Positions 25,591 through 34,423 of a stretch of DNA of 64,000 nt are shown piece after piece. The stretch lies in the NCBI GenBank assembly GCA_002710685.1, contig PALD01000080.1, forward strand, positions 248,001 to 312,000, read 5' to 3'. The notes below the pieces were generated by a model that was not told the DNA's origin, ran no database searches, and was given only the letters and a program-made list of their open reading frames with translations. Within the stretch, counting starts at the first letter, position 1; each line of letters opens with the position of its first letter. Origin of the DNA: Cytophagaceae bacterium (GTDB lineage: Bacteria > Bacteroidota > Bacteroidia > Flavobacteriales > Flavobacteriaceae). The translations under genes were made by a program, and so were the position numbers.

Positions 25591-26205
25591 TTGATTAAGA
25601 ACATCATCTTTGATTTTGGTGATATTTTCATCAACCTCGATAAGAAAGCGCCTGAAATAGCCCTGCAAAAATCTGGTATAGAGGAAATTGATGAAAAAAT
25701 GCAGCAAATCAATGACTGCTATGAAAAAGGCCTCATTTCTGATGAGGAACTGATAGCCTATTACACGGAGCGGTTTACATCCTTGACACCCGTTGCATTT
25801 ACACTTGCGTGGAATTCAATCATCCTCGATTTCCCGGAGCACCGATTACAATGGATCGAGGCGCTTTCGCGAAAGCGTGAATACCGGCTTTTCCTACTGA
25901 GCAACACAAATGACCTGCACATTGAGCAGGTCATTAAAAATATGGGAGCTGTGCGATTTGCCCGTTTTCAGCAGTGTTTTGAGCAGTTTTACCTGTCCCA
26001 GAACATGAAGATGCGCAAGCCAGACCTGGAGATTTTTGATTTCGTTTTAAACGAAAACAAGCTTAGGCCAGAAGAAACCCTTTTTATTGACGACACGCTG
26101 GTCAACACCATGGGCGCGGCCTCGCTGGGCATGCACACCTGGCATCTTAGCGTGGGGCAAGAAGACATCACGGACCTATTCTCCATTAAAGTTGACCTGT
26201 TTTGA
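25591..26205 (+). CDS. HAD-superfamily phosphatase (class IA-like)
   Basis: 204 aa, TTG start (MIKNIIFDFGDIFINLD). HAD motif I is IFDFGD; motif II lies around LFLLSNTNDLH; motif III Lys is in MRKPDLEIF; and motif IV is ETLFIDDTLVN. Such enzymes hydrolyse small phosphorylated metabolites; the substrate is not predictable. It overlaps the following transporter gene by 4 bp. A palindrome copy lies at 25862-25877. Confidence 0.85.
   Translation: MIKNIIFDFGDIFINLDKKAPEIALQKSGIEEIDEKMQQINDCYEKGLISDEELIAYYTERFTSLTPVAFTLAWNSIILDFPEHRLQWIEALSRKREYRLFLLSNTNDLHIEQVIKNMGAVRFARFQQCFEQFYLSQNMKMRKPDLEIFDFVLNENKLRPEETLFIDDTLVNTMGAASLGMHTWHLSVGQEDITDLFSIKVDLF
25862..25877. repeat. Palindrome family copy in the HAD gene
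   Basis: CGCTTTCGCGAAAGCG, a perfect 16-bp palindrome, read as LSRKR, a third reading frame relative to the GNAT and rmuC copies. Confidence 0.8.
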
Positions 26206-27071
26206 TTTACCTTATTTGCAGCGTCCTCGCCTCAACCCTGATTTTTATTGCGTTTAAACTGTTTGCAAAGTTTAGGGTAGATACCTTTCAGGCCATTGTG
26301 GTCAATTATTTATTTGCCTGTATTTCTGGGATTGTTGCGTTTAAAGGAGATGTTGTGCCCGGCAAAATCATACAGCAACCCTGGATCTATGGCTGTCTGG
26401 GGCTGGGCGTTTTGTTTATCATCATTTTTAACCTCATGGCGTTGACCACACAGCGCAGCGGGATATCTGTGGTGAGTGTTGCCACAAAGATGAGCGTGGT
26501 CATACCTATTGCATTTGGCATCTTCTATTATAGCGAAGACCTGGGTATTTCAAAAGGCGTGGGCATTGTCCTCGCACTTATTGCCGTTTATCTCGCATCC
26601 ATCAAAGAATCAGACGGTTTAAGGATTGAGCCCAAAAACCTTATCTTTCCCGTTCTCGTATTTTTGGGCAGTGGAGTCATTGACCTGAGCATCAAATATC
26701 TTGAAGACAGCTATGTCACAGAAAGTGATATCCCCATCTTCTCTGCAACAATCTTTGCTACAGCCTTTGTGGTGGGAGTTTGTGTACTGCTCTTTCAGGT
26801 GGTCCAGGGGAAGTTCAGGTTTCAATTAAAGAACCTACTGGGGGGGATTGGCCTGGGGATACCTAATTATTTCTCGATTTATTTTTTGGTAAAGGCATTG
26901 CGTGCCAATGGGCTTGACAGCAGCACGGTGTTCACAATAAACAACGTGGCCATCGTCATGGTCTCCACGCTGGTGGGTATTGCGCTCTTTGGCGAAAGCC
27001 TATCAAAGAAAAACTGGGCCGGCATTGTCCTGGCCGTTTTAAGCATCATCCTTGTAACGCTCTCTTTTTAA
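26202..27071 (+). CDS. EamA/DMT-family transporter
   Basis: 289 aa with about ten hydrophobic helices in two EamA-type halves, the second ending LGESLSKKNWAGIVLAVLSIILVTLSF, characteristic of the drug/metabolite transporter superfamily. Start is TTG, overlapping the HAD stop. Substrate unknown; inner membrane. Confidence 0.85.
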   Translation: MIYLICSVLASTLIFIAFKLFAKFRVDTFQAIVVNYLFACISGIVAFKGDVVPGKIIQQPWIYGCLGLGVLFIIIFNLMALTTQRSGISVVSVATKMSVVIPIAFGIFYYSEDLGISKGVGIVLALIAVYLASIKESDGLRIEPKNLIFPVLVFLGSGVIDLSIKYLEDSYVTESDIPIFSATIFATAFVVGVCVLLFQVVQGKFRFQLKNLLGGIGLGIPNYFSIYFLVKALRANGLDSSTVFTINNVAIVMVSTLVGIALFGESLSKKNWAGIVLAVLSIILVTLSF

Positions 27072-27074
27072 GAT

Positions 27075-27683
27075 ATGGCAGAAGAAGGTGTGTACAAAAC
27101 CTTGGCAAAAGCCAGTGAAGAAACCCTGTTTACAGAAAAAGGCAGCAAATTTATGGGATATGCCTTTCCCGTTGCCACGGAAGAAGAAATCAAGGAAAAG
27201 CTGGAAGACCTGTGGGCGCAACATGCCAAAGCAACACACATCTGCTATGCCTGGCAGCTGGGCGTAGATTATGGGCATTACCGTGCCAATGACGATGGCG
27301 AGCCCCCAAACAGCGCCGGTATGCCCATTTATGGTCAAATACAAAGCTTTGAGGTCACCAATGTACTTGTCGCGAGCGTACGTTATTATGGGGGCACCAA
27401 GCTGGGTGTGGGTGGATTGATCACGGCATATAAGACCAGTGCAAAACTCGCCCTGGAAGCTTCAAGAATAATCACAAGGCAGGTCATGGTTACCTTAAAG
27501 CTCCACTTTACCTACGATAAGATAAGCGCCGTGGAGCGTACCCTTGAGCAAAATCAAATCTCCGTACTTGACCGCAGGATGGAAATGGATTGTACTTTTC
27601 TTGTGATAATACCGTTAAGGAACAAGAAGGATATACTTGAAATTTTTAACTCAATTTATGGAGTATCGTGGGAGCTTGTCTGA
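27075..27683 (+). CDS. YigZ/IMPACT-family protein
   Basis: 202 aa. The N-terminal UPF0029 domain has THICYAWQLG, NDDGEPPNSAGMPI and VASVRYYGGTKLGVGGLITAYK, the family signature. The C-terminal domain (about 140-202) is ferredoxin-like. Function in bacteria is poorly defined, possibly linked to translation or stress. It lies 3 bp after the EamA gene. Its 3' end overlaps the convergent thioesterase gene by 28 bp. Confidence 0.9.
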   Translation: MAEEGVYKTLAKASEETLFTEKGSKFMGYAFPVATEEEIKEKLEDLWAQHAKATHICYAWQLGVDYGHYRANDDGEPPNSAGMPIYGQIQSFEVTNVLVASVRYYGGTKLGVGGLITAYKTSAKLALEASRIITRQVMVTLKLHFTYDKISAVERTLEQNQISVLDRRMEMDCTFLVIIPLRNKKDILEIFNSIYGVSWELV

Positions 27684-28084
27684 GATTTTATTTTTAACTT
27701 CTCCAGAATATAATCAGGGCAACGGGTAGGCCTTTTTGTCTCCATGTTCACAAAGACCAACCTTGTGGATGCAGTGGTAAGCAAGATATCCTTTTCGTTA
27801 TGGATTTTATAAGTAAATTCTATGGTTGAACGGGGGATATCAACAAGTGAAGTATGAACCTTTAAAGTATCATCAAAATATGCCGGTTTATGATAAGAAA
27901 TCGTCATTTCATGAACAGGTAGCATGATACCATTATTTTCCATACTTTTATATGAAATTCCCAATTCTTCCAACCAGCTTATTCTTGCAAGTTCCAGATA
28001 TTGAGCGTAGTTACCATGATGTACTACCCCCATCTGATCTGTTTCTGCATAACGCACCTTTACAAAAGTTTTGCTTTCTAGCAT
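27656..28084 (-). CDS. Acyl-CoA thioesterase, YbgC/4HBT hot-dog fold
   Basis: 142 aa. The typical start VRYAETDQMGVVHHGNYAQYLELARISWLEELG includes the catalytic Asp of the 4-hydroxybenzoyl-CoA thioesterase class. It probably hydrolyses acyl-CoA species in the cytoplasm. Convergent with and overlapping the YigZ gene by 28 bp. Confidence 0.9.
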   Translation of the reverse strand: MLESKTFVKVRYAETDQMGVVHHGNYAQYLELARISWLEELGISYKSMENNGIMLPVHEMTISYHKPAYFDDTLKVHTSLVDIPRSTIEFTYKIHNEKDILLTTASTRLVFVNMETKRPTRCPDYILEKLKIKSQTSSHDTP

Positions 28085-28285
28085 AGATTATTAACAATTA
28101 AAATGAATATTAAAAAGGTATAGGATTATGCAAAAAAAAATCTAGAAAACCAATGTGATAATTTTTTTTATTTACAAATTTTGTTCACATATTTGCCATG
28201 TGCTGATTGAAACGAAAAACCCTACATTTTCTCACTTTTCAGTGCCCTTAGCCTTTAACTAACTAAATAAAATTCGACCTTTAAA

Positions 28286-29716
28286 ATGAGTGTGACTGCG
28301 CAATCGGTTTGGGATAACTGTCTATTATTTATTCGTGACAATATTACCCCGCAGGCATACAAAACCTGGTTTGAACCCATCAAAGCCGTAAAGTTAACTG
28401 ATAATGCCCTAAGCATTCAAGTCCCCAGTAAATTCTTTTATGAATGGCTAGAAGAGCATTATGTCAAGTTACTTAAAGTATCACTTACACGTGAGCTGGG
28501 CGAGGGTGCAAAACTGGTGTATGTGATAAAGATGGAGAATACCTATGGTAATCGCCAGCCTTTTACAGAAAAGATACCCAGTTCAAACAGGACCAACTCC
28601 ATGAAGCCCCAGGATGTTGATGCTCCTTTAAAGAACAAGAGCCCCGAGCTTAGGAACCCATTTGTGATTCCTGGAATACGCAACCTGGAGATTGAATCAC
28701 AGCTTAACCCCAACTATAACTTTGATAATTTTCTAGAAGGAGACTCAAACCGTCTTGCACGTTCTGCGGGGCTGGCCGTGGCAAACAAGCCCGGTGGTAC
28801 TTCTTTTAACCCGTTGCTCATCTTTGGCGGCGTGGGTCTTGGCAAGACACACCTTGCACATGCCATAGGGGTACAGATCAAGGATAAATATCCCGAGAAG
28901 ACCGTACTCTATATTTCAGCTGAAAAATTCACTCAGCAATACATAGAATCCGTCAAAAAGAACAATCGCAACGATTTCATCCATTTTTACCAGATAATCG
29001 ATGTATTGATTGTTGATGATATTCAATTGCTTTCGGGCAAGGCGGGTACACAGGATGTCTTTTTCCACATATTCAACCATTTACATCAAAACGGCAAGCA
29101 GGTTGTGCTGACAAGTGACAAGGCACCGGTTGACATGCAGGATATTGAACAGCGCCTGCTGTCCCGTTTTAAATGGGGATTGAGTGCTGAACTGCAACAA
29201 CCAGGATTTGAGACCAGGATTTCAATCATCAAGAACAAGCTGTACCAAGATGGGGTGGAGATGCCAGAGGATATCATTGAATTCCTGGCCAATAACATCA
29301 AGACCAATATACGCGAGCTTGAGGGAGCAATTATTTCGCTTATAGCGCACTCTTCTTTTAACCGAAAGGAGATCACGCTGGACCTTGCCAAGAAGATTGT
29401 TGAAAACTATGTAAAACAGACCAAGCGCGAGGTCTCTATAGATTATATACAGAAAGTGGTAAGTGACTACTTCCAGATGGATGTGGAAACATTACAGTCT
29501 AAAACCAGGAAAAGACACATTGTACAGGCAAGACAACTGGCCATGTTCTTTGCCAAGAGATTGACCAAGGCTTCCCTGGCAAGCATAGGCTCTCAAATAG
29601 GCAAGAGGGACCATGCCACGGTATTGCATGCCTGTAAAACCGTCGACAACCTATCATCAACTGACAAGCAGTTTCGCAAATATGTTGAAGACCTGAACAA
29701 AAAACTGACGATGTAG
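28286..29716 (+). CDS. dnaA: Chromosomal replication initiator protein DnaA
   Basis: 476 aa. Domain I (about 1-90) is followed by a linker, then the AAA+ domain (about 120-340) with Walker A GGVGLGKTH and Walker B VLIVDDIQLL. Domain IV (about 365-476) contains the DnaA-box-binding helix-turn-helix with IGKRDHATVLHACKTV. It binds the origin and opens DNA. The 201-bp region upstream holds only near-matches to DnaA boxes, so an origin here is not supported. Confidence 0.97.
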   Translation: MSVTAQSVWDNCLLFIRDNITPQAYKTWFEPIKAVKLTDNALSIQVPSKFFYEWLEEHYVKLLKVSLTRELGEGAKLVYVIKMENTYGNRQPFTEKIPSSNRTNSMKPQDVDAPLKNKSPELRNPFVIPGIRNLEIESQLNPNYNFDNFLEGDSNRLARSAGLAVANKPGGTSFNPLLIFGGVGLGKTHLAHAIGVQIKDKYPEKTVLYISAEKFTQQYIESVKKNNRNDFIHFYQIIDVLIVDDIQLLSGKAGTQDVFFHIFNHLHQNGKQVVLTSDKAPVDMQDIEQRLLSRFKWGLSAELQQPGFETRISIIKNKLYQDGVEMPEDIIEFLANNIKTNIRELEGAIISLIAHSSFNRKEITLDLAKKIVENYVKQTKREVSIDYIQKVVSDYFQMDVETLQSKTRKRHIVQARQLAMFFAKRLTKASLASIGSQIGKRDHATVLHACKTVDNLSSTDKQFRKYVEDLNKKLTM

Positions 29717-29771
29717 CTTGCAAGCCTTTACATTTAATTATTTTTGAGCAAGCTAACCAACCCCAATAAAA

Positions 29772-30227
29772 ATGAAAACCAAGATACTGATGGTATGCTT
29801 GGGCAATATTTGCAGGTCCCCACTTGCAGAAGGCCTTCTTAAGTCAAAACTTGATCCTCGTAAGTTTACCGTTGATTCTGCAGGGACGGGCCACTGGCAC
29901 GTGGGCAATTCTCCTGACCCCAGGAGCGTGGAAGTTGCAAAAAAAAACGGGATTGATATATCTGCACAGCGTGGCATGCAGTTTAAACCAACCTTTTTTG
30001 AGGCCTATGACCACATATTTGTCATGGACAATTCAAATTATCGGGATGTCATGCAGCTGGCAAAAAGCCAGGCAGATAAGGATAAGGTGAGCCTTATTCT
30101 TGACGAGGTATTCCCCATGGAAAATGTTGATGTCCCAGACCCCTACCACGGTGGTGTTGATGGTTTTGACAATGTCTTTGCCATGCTGGACGAGGCCACC
30201 ACGATCATTGCAGATAGAATATCTTAA
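29772..30227 (+). CDS. Low-molecular-weight protein-tyrosine phosphatase
   Basis: 151 aa. The P-loop VCLGNICRSPLAEG (Cys-x5-Arg-Ser) is near the N-terminus, and the general-acid Asp lies in VPDPYHGG. It removes phosphate from tyrosine in proteins, in bacteria often those that control exopolysaccharide. It lies 55 bp after dnaA and 12 bp before the methylase gene. Confidence 0.93.
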   Translation: MKTKILMVCLGNICRSPLAEGLLKSKLDPRKFTVDSAGTGHWHVGNSPDPRSVEVAKKNGIDISAQRGMQFKPTFFEAYDHIFVMDNSNYRDVMQLAKSQADKDKVSLILDEVFPMENVDVPDPYHGGVDGFDNVFAMLDEATTIIADRIS

Positions 30228-30239
30228 GGCAAGAACAAC

Positions 30240-30953
30240 ATGAGCAAAAATCTGGGCAAACTGTACATGATTCCCACTACCCTGGGCGATGTTGACCCCT
30301 TGGCCGTATTGCCCATCACGGTAAAAGATACAATTGAAAACCTTGATGAATTTATTGTAGAGAATGAAAAAACAGCCCGCAGGTTCATAAAATCAATCTT
30401 GCCAAGCAAACAACAATCAAGCCTCAGGCTTCATGCCCTCAACAAGTTCACAGACCCCATGGAAGTTCCAGGATTTTTAAATGCCTGCCTTGACGGCGAA
30501 AGCGTGGGGATGCTATCTGAAGCTGGCGTACCTGGAATCGCAGATCCCGGTGCAGACGTTGCCAAGATAGCCCATGAAAAAGGAATACAGGTCGTACCGC
30601 TCGTGGGCCCATCATCCATCCTGCTTGCAATGATGGCCAGCGGTCTAAACGGCCAGAGCTTTGCCTTTAACGGTTACCTGCCCATCGACAACAAAGAAAG
30701 GCGAAATACCATCAAAAAACTGGAAAAACTCTCAGGCGATATAGGGCAATCACAGGCTTTTATCGAGACCCCGTACAGAAACAACAAAATGTTTGATGAA
30801 CTGTGCAATACCTTGTCTCCAGGCACCCAGCTATGTGTGGCATGCGACATAACCCTACCCACTGAATTTATAAAAACGGCACCTGTTACCATCTGGCAAA
30901 GGTCTAGACCAGACCTTCATAAAAGGCCGGCCATCTTTATAATCCAAAAATAA
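30240..30953 (+). CDS. RsmI-like SAM-dependent methylase (tetrapyrrole methylase fold)
   Basis: 237 aa. Motif SEAGVPGIADPGADV corresponds to the SDAGTPGISDPG motif of RsmI (16S rRNA C1402 2'-O-methyltransferase), followed by VVPLVGPSSILLAMMASGLNGQSFAFNGYLP. The N-terminus is shorter and more divergent than in canonical RsmI, so it may be a paralogue with a different target. Ends at a strong intrinsic terminator. Confidence 0.85.
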   Translation: MSKNLGKLYMIPTTLGDVDPLAVLPITVKDTIENLDEFIVENEKTARRFIKSILPSKQQSSLRLHALNKFTDPMEVPGFLNACLDGESVGMLSEAGVPGIADPGADVAKIAHEKGIQVVPLVGPSSILLAMMASGLNGQSFAFNGYLPIDNKERRNTIKKLEKLSGDIGQSQAFIETPYRNNKMFDELCNTLSPGTQLCVACDITLPTEFIKTAPVTIWQRSRPDLHKRPAIFIIQK

Positions 30954-30978
30954 AAAAGGTGGTCAACGACCACCTTTT
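30954..30978. terminator. Bidirectional intrinsic terminator
   Basis: Perfect 11-bp stem AAAAGGTGGTC / GACCACCTTTT with an AAC loop, with A and T tracts on each side, between the convergent methylase and lysozyme-like genes. Confidence 0.9.
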
Positions 30979-31002
30979 ATCAAACTTTATCCAACTAACT
31001 TA

Positions 31003-31662
31003 TCAATCGTTTAGCGCAAGGCCCTCAATGTTGACCTTGGCATTGCGGTCAGCCTCAATGAAGGATACATCATACCCTGCAAATTTTTTAAGATAGCTGC
31101 GTATGGAGGTTCCAAAAGCATCCCTGAAACCTTCTACCCCACCTGACCTAAGGTATCTTTTTACACTTCCGGGCCCAGCGAGGTGAGCTGCGGCAAGTAT
31201 ACCAGACTCGGTGATCTTTACCCCGTTGATGGTCCTGCCAGTATATCGCTTGATGTCCCTGCGCAAGACCCATTTGTTTCTTTTGGCATTAGCCAAAAAT
31301 GTCCTTTCCTGAAGAATGGGGTTATTTAAAAATTCATCTGTATCAGTAACTCCCAGCAACCTTAATGTACTCCTGCCAAATTGATACTTACCCAGATAAC
31401 CGTATTTGTTTATCTTACTGTAGTCGTTTTGGGATTCTTTAAACCCCAGTGCCTGCTTAAAACCGGTGAATGAATTACCGGTAGCGGCAACATTAGCAAC
31501 ACTTTCATTGACTTCAACCTCATCTGCATGGGGCACGGTGTAGAATAATTCAAGACCTTCTGTAGAAGAGACATTGTTCTCTGTTTCTTTTAAGCTTGTG
31601 GCAAGTGCCACAATACCAAAAACCGAAGGAAGGGCTGCAAGTTTAATTATGTTTCTATTCAT
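31003..31662 (-). CDS. Lysozyme-like (SLT-fold) exported protein
   Basis: 219 aa. N-terminal hydrophobic signal (about 5-23). From about residue 70 the sequence ALGFKESQNDYSKINKYGYLGKYQFG resembles the lysozyme/lytic transglycosylase fold, with the Glu of FKES as the likely catalytic residue, followed by AAAHLAGPGSVKRYLRSGG. It would cleave peptidoglycan in the periplasm. A -7 box (TAAATTTG, complement of 31730-31737) lies about 70 bp upstream without a clear -33. The following 289 bp (31663-31951) are AT-rich and I see nothing else in them. Confidence 0.75.
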   Translation of the reverse strand: MNRNIIKLAALPSVFGIVALATSLKETENNVSSTEGLELFYTVPHADEVEVNESVANVAATGNSFTGFKQALGFKESQNDYSKINKYGYLGKYQFGRSTLRLLGVTDTDEFLNNPILQERTFLANAKRNKWVLRRDIKRYTGRTINGVKITESGILAAAHLAGPGSVKRYLRSGGVEGFRDAFGTSIRSYLKKFAGYDVSFIEADRNAKVNIEGLALND

Positions 31663-31951
31663 ATTTATTATTTCGGAGAGGCTTTCTGGTAAACAAACAG
31701 AAGTGTCACACCCTATCCTATTCAGCGCGCAAATTTACGATTAAAAATTAATCCACTGAAAAACAGTTGATTAAAAATGACCGTCTTTGCATAATCCGCA
31801 ACAAAATTGATGAATAACGAATAATTTGCAGTTAAAGTATTCGTAAAAGTTAGAAGGATAGCCCTAAATTATAGTTAAAACCTGAAAATCGTTAAATTTA
31901 ACAATTTAAATTGCTGATTATCAATATTTTAATTGCATTTTAAAGCTTAAT

Positions 31952-32995
31952 TTAACGATTTATTCCCTGTTTATTTATCCATTCTATGTACTGCCTCCGG
32001 TTAGCATTATGCTGTGCGGCCGTCTTGGCAAACATGTGATAACCGGGTTTTGAAACATTGGCCACAAAGTAGATATAATCATGAAGCTCTGGGTTGAGCA
32101 CGGCATCTATGGCAGAAATATCTGGCATGAAGATAGGCCCAGGCGGTACGCCGGGATAACGGTAGGTATTGTAAGGAGAATCTGTTTCTAGATCTTTGTA
32201 CAGTACCCTTTTTATCACGATGTCAAAATCATTTTTCTGTTTTTTTACCGCATAGATAACGGTGGGGTCAGCATCCAGTTTCATCCCCCGTTTTAATCTA
32301 TTAAGGTAAACCCCAGCAACGCGTGGACGCTCGTCCACCCTAGCGGTTTCCTTTTGGACTATTGAAGCTACGGTATAAACTTCTGTGGGGGTAAGGTTTA
32401 GTTTTTTGGCTTTAGCCAAACGGTCTTCATTCCAAAACCTGTCATGTTCCTTCGCCATCCTGTCCCTAAAATCAATGGCATCTGTATTCCAGTAGAATTC
32501 ATAGGTATTGGGAATATACATGGTGAGGGCCGTTTCTTTGGTGAGGTTGTTCTTTTCAAGAAATTCTTCATCGGTAAAAGCCTTGATCAAGGCCGTACTG
32601 TCCGCTTCAAGTTGTTGAGAGATCCTACCCGCGAGATCAACAAGTCTTTCCTGGTTATTAAAGGAAATCTTGACCGGGATATTGCCGCTCCTTATGGAAT
32701 TTATGATATCGTTGTTACCACTGTTCTTCTTGATGACAAAATGCCCCGGCCTGATGTTATTGATATAACCTTTTCGCTGTGCCACGGCATCCAGGGATTC
32801 CATATCTTCTATAAAGGGTTTGAGCTCTTCGCGCACATCGCCATACATTGCCCCTGTCCTTATATAAACGTTGGCCTCTTCATTATTAAAGGTTGTGTTA
32901 GGGTCAAAGAATTTGCCATAAACAGAATATGCAAATATTCCTCCCGCCACTGCTCCCATGAGGAGTATGACTACTAAAATCTTTTTAATGTACAT
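31952..32995 (-). CDS. mltG: Endolytic murein transglycosylase MltG
   Basis: 347 aa with one N-terminal membrane helix (about 5-24), a LysM-like middle part and the YceG/MltG domain with the catalytic Glu in VASIVQKETARVDERPRVAGVYLNRL and the C-terminal NPELHDYIYFVA. It cuts nascent peptidoglycan glycan strands at the inner membrane. Overlaps the acetyltransferase gene upstream by 11 bp, forming a three-gene overlapping operon with dapF. Confidence 0.93.
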   Translation of the reverse strand: MYIKKILVVILLMGAVAGGIFAYSVYGKFFDPNTTFNNEEANVYIRTGAMYGDVREELKPFIEDMESLDAVAQRKGYINNIRPGHFVIKKNSGNNDIINSIRSGNIPVKISFNNQERLVDLAGRISQQLEADSTALIKAFTDEEFLEKNNLTKETALTMYIPNTYEFYWNTDAIDFRDRMAKEHDRFWNEDRLAKAKKLNLTPTEVYTVASIVQKETARVDERPRVAGVYLNRLKRGMKLDADPTVIYAVKKQKNDFDIVIKRVLYKDLETDSPYNTYRYPGVPPGPIFMPDISAIDAVLNPELHDYIYFVANVSKPGYHMFAKTAAQHNANRRQYIEWINKQGINR

Positions 32996-33524
32996 CTGTG
33001 TTTATAAGTTGATATAAGTATTCATCACGGTATTGACCTTCTATATAAAGCCAATCTTTTTTAAGGCCCACCTTATTGAACCCAGCATTCTCAAAGAGCT
33101 TGATGCTCGCCAGGTTGTCATGGATGATGTTTGCATATAGCTGGTGCATGTCAAGATGAGAAAAACTGTATCTTATCAAGAGCTCGATAGCCTCTGTGGC
33201 AATGCCCTTGCCGCGGTGCAACGCATTAAAGATCAAGATTCCCACGCCAGCACGACGATGTTTGGGCTCATAATCGAAAAGGTCGATCATGCCCAGCGCG
33301 ATACCACTTTCATTTGAAGCGATGATGAGGCGTAGCTGTTTAACCTCAAATATATCCCGGTATGCGTTTTCTAGATACTCGGCAATGGTATGGTGGGAAA
33401 ATGGGGCAAGCGTGGTACTCAGGTGCCACAGGCTTTCATCATTTTCAATGGCAAAGACCAAATCAAGGTCTTCTGGTTCAAGGGCACGCAGCTTGATGTT
33501 ATTTCCTTTAAGACTTATGGCCAT
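32985..33524 (-). CDS. GNAT-family N-acetyltransferase (RimJ/RimL-SpeG type)
   Basis: 179 aa. LRALEPEDLDLVFAIEND at the start and RGKGIATEAIELLIRYSFSHLDMHQLYANI as the acetyl-CoA site are typical of the acetyltransf_3 group. Target unknown, possibly a polyamine or a protein N-terminus. Overlaps dapF by 10 bp and mltG by 11 bp. Confidence 0.88.
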   Translation of the reverse strand: MAISLKGNNIKLRALEPEDLDLVFAIENDESLWHLSTTLAPFSHHTIAEYLENAYRDIFEVKQLRLIIASNESGIALGMIDLFDYEPKHRRAGVGILIFNALHRGKGIATEAIELLIRYSFSHLDMHQLYANIIHDNLASIKLFENAGFNKVGLKKDWLYIEGQYRDEYLYQLINTDVH

Positions 33525-34288
33525 ACCCCTTCATATACCATTTCTGCAGGGCCTATAAGGTATATATCCTCATATCCTGAATCCTTTTTTACAAAACCTA
33601 CTTCAATTTTACCACCTTCAACATAGATAACCACTGACCTTCCATTAACCTTGCCCAGTGAATCCATGGCAAGTGCAACGGCGGTTGCCCCGGTCCCGCA
33701 ACTTAGGGTCTCATCTTCTACTCCACGCTCATAGGTGCGCAATGCAAAACCATCTGTTTTTTCTTCTACAAAGTTTACATTGCTGCCAGCAGTGCCATAA
33801 AGTGCACCATAACGTATGGCGGCTCCCCTTTCACGCACGTGAAACCCTGCCAAATCGTCGACAAGCTCAATATGGTGCGGTGAACCCGTATTTACAAAAA
33901 GATGGCCACCATGATTCTCGACAGCAGGCACATCTATCATCTTCAGGAACACCTTATCATTTTCAATCCTGGCCTCGTGCTCGCCATCTACTGCCATAAA
34001 CCTGACGTCATCCCCTATGATGTTTAGCCTTTCGGCGAAAGCCACGATACAGCGGCCGCCATTGCCGCACATGCTACTGGGGTTGCCATCAGCATTGTAA
34101 TAGACCATGGTAAAATCCAACACTGGGTGATCTTCAAGAAGAATAAGCCCGTCAGCACCTATGCCAAATTTTCGGTCACACATGGTATTGACCAGTTTGG
34201 TATCATTTTTGGGAAATATACCCTGACGGTTATCGATCATGATAAAATCGTTACCCGTACCTTGATATTTATAAAATGGTATGCCCAT
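33515..34288 (-). CDS. dapF: Diaminopimelate epimerase
   Basis: 257 aa. It converts LL-DAP to meso-DAP for lysine and peptidoglycan. Both catalytic cysteines are visible: PSSMCGNGGRC (about residue 73) and ETLSCGTGATA (about 200). The N-terminus FYKYQGTGNDFIMIDN matches the family. A -7 box (complement of CAAAAGTA at 34311-34318) lies 23 bp upstream. Co-transcription with mltG links precursor supply to cell-wall growth. A palindrome copy lies at 34027-34043. Confidence 0.95.
   Translation of the reverse strand: MGIPFYKYQGTGNDFIMIDNRQGIFPKNDTKLVNTMCDRKFGIGADGLILLEDHPVLDFTMVYYNADGNPSSMCGNGGRCIVAFAERLNIIGDDVRFMAVDGEHEARIENDKVFLKMIDVPAVENHGGHLFVNTGSPHHIELVDDLAGFHVRERGAAIRYGALYGTAGSNVNFVEEKTDGFALRTYERGVEDETLSCGTGATAVALAMDSLGKVNGRSVVIYVEGGKIEVGFVKKDSGYEDIYLIGPAEMVYEGVWP
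34027..34043. repeat. Palindrome subfamily copy (GGCTTTCGCCGAAAGGC) in dapF
   Basis: On the + strand GCCTTTCGGCGAAAGCC, the exact reverse complement of the intergenic copy at 37167-37183. Confidence 0.75.
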
Positions 34289-34423
34289 TTGACTTCTTTG
34301 AATTATGGGACAAAAGTAAGGATTGCCTGTAATTTAGGCGGTGTTAAATCCGCGTTAAATGGTGCAACATTTTATACCACACAAAGTATTTATAAAGTTA
34401 AGTTCTAAAAGATTTATAGTACA

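Noticed and set aside
28085-28285. Possible replication origin upstream of dnaA
   Set aside because: Only near-matches to a DnaA box are present (TTGTTCACA at 28181-28189; TGTGATAA at 28154-28161, lacking a base). There is no cluster and no clear unwinding element beyond general AT richness.
32444-32977. Plus-strand open frame of 177 codons inside mltG
   Set aside because: Antisense to a gene with clear catalytic motifs; no recognisable domain.
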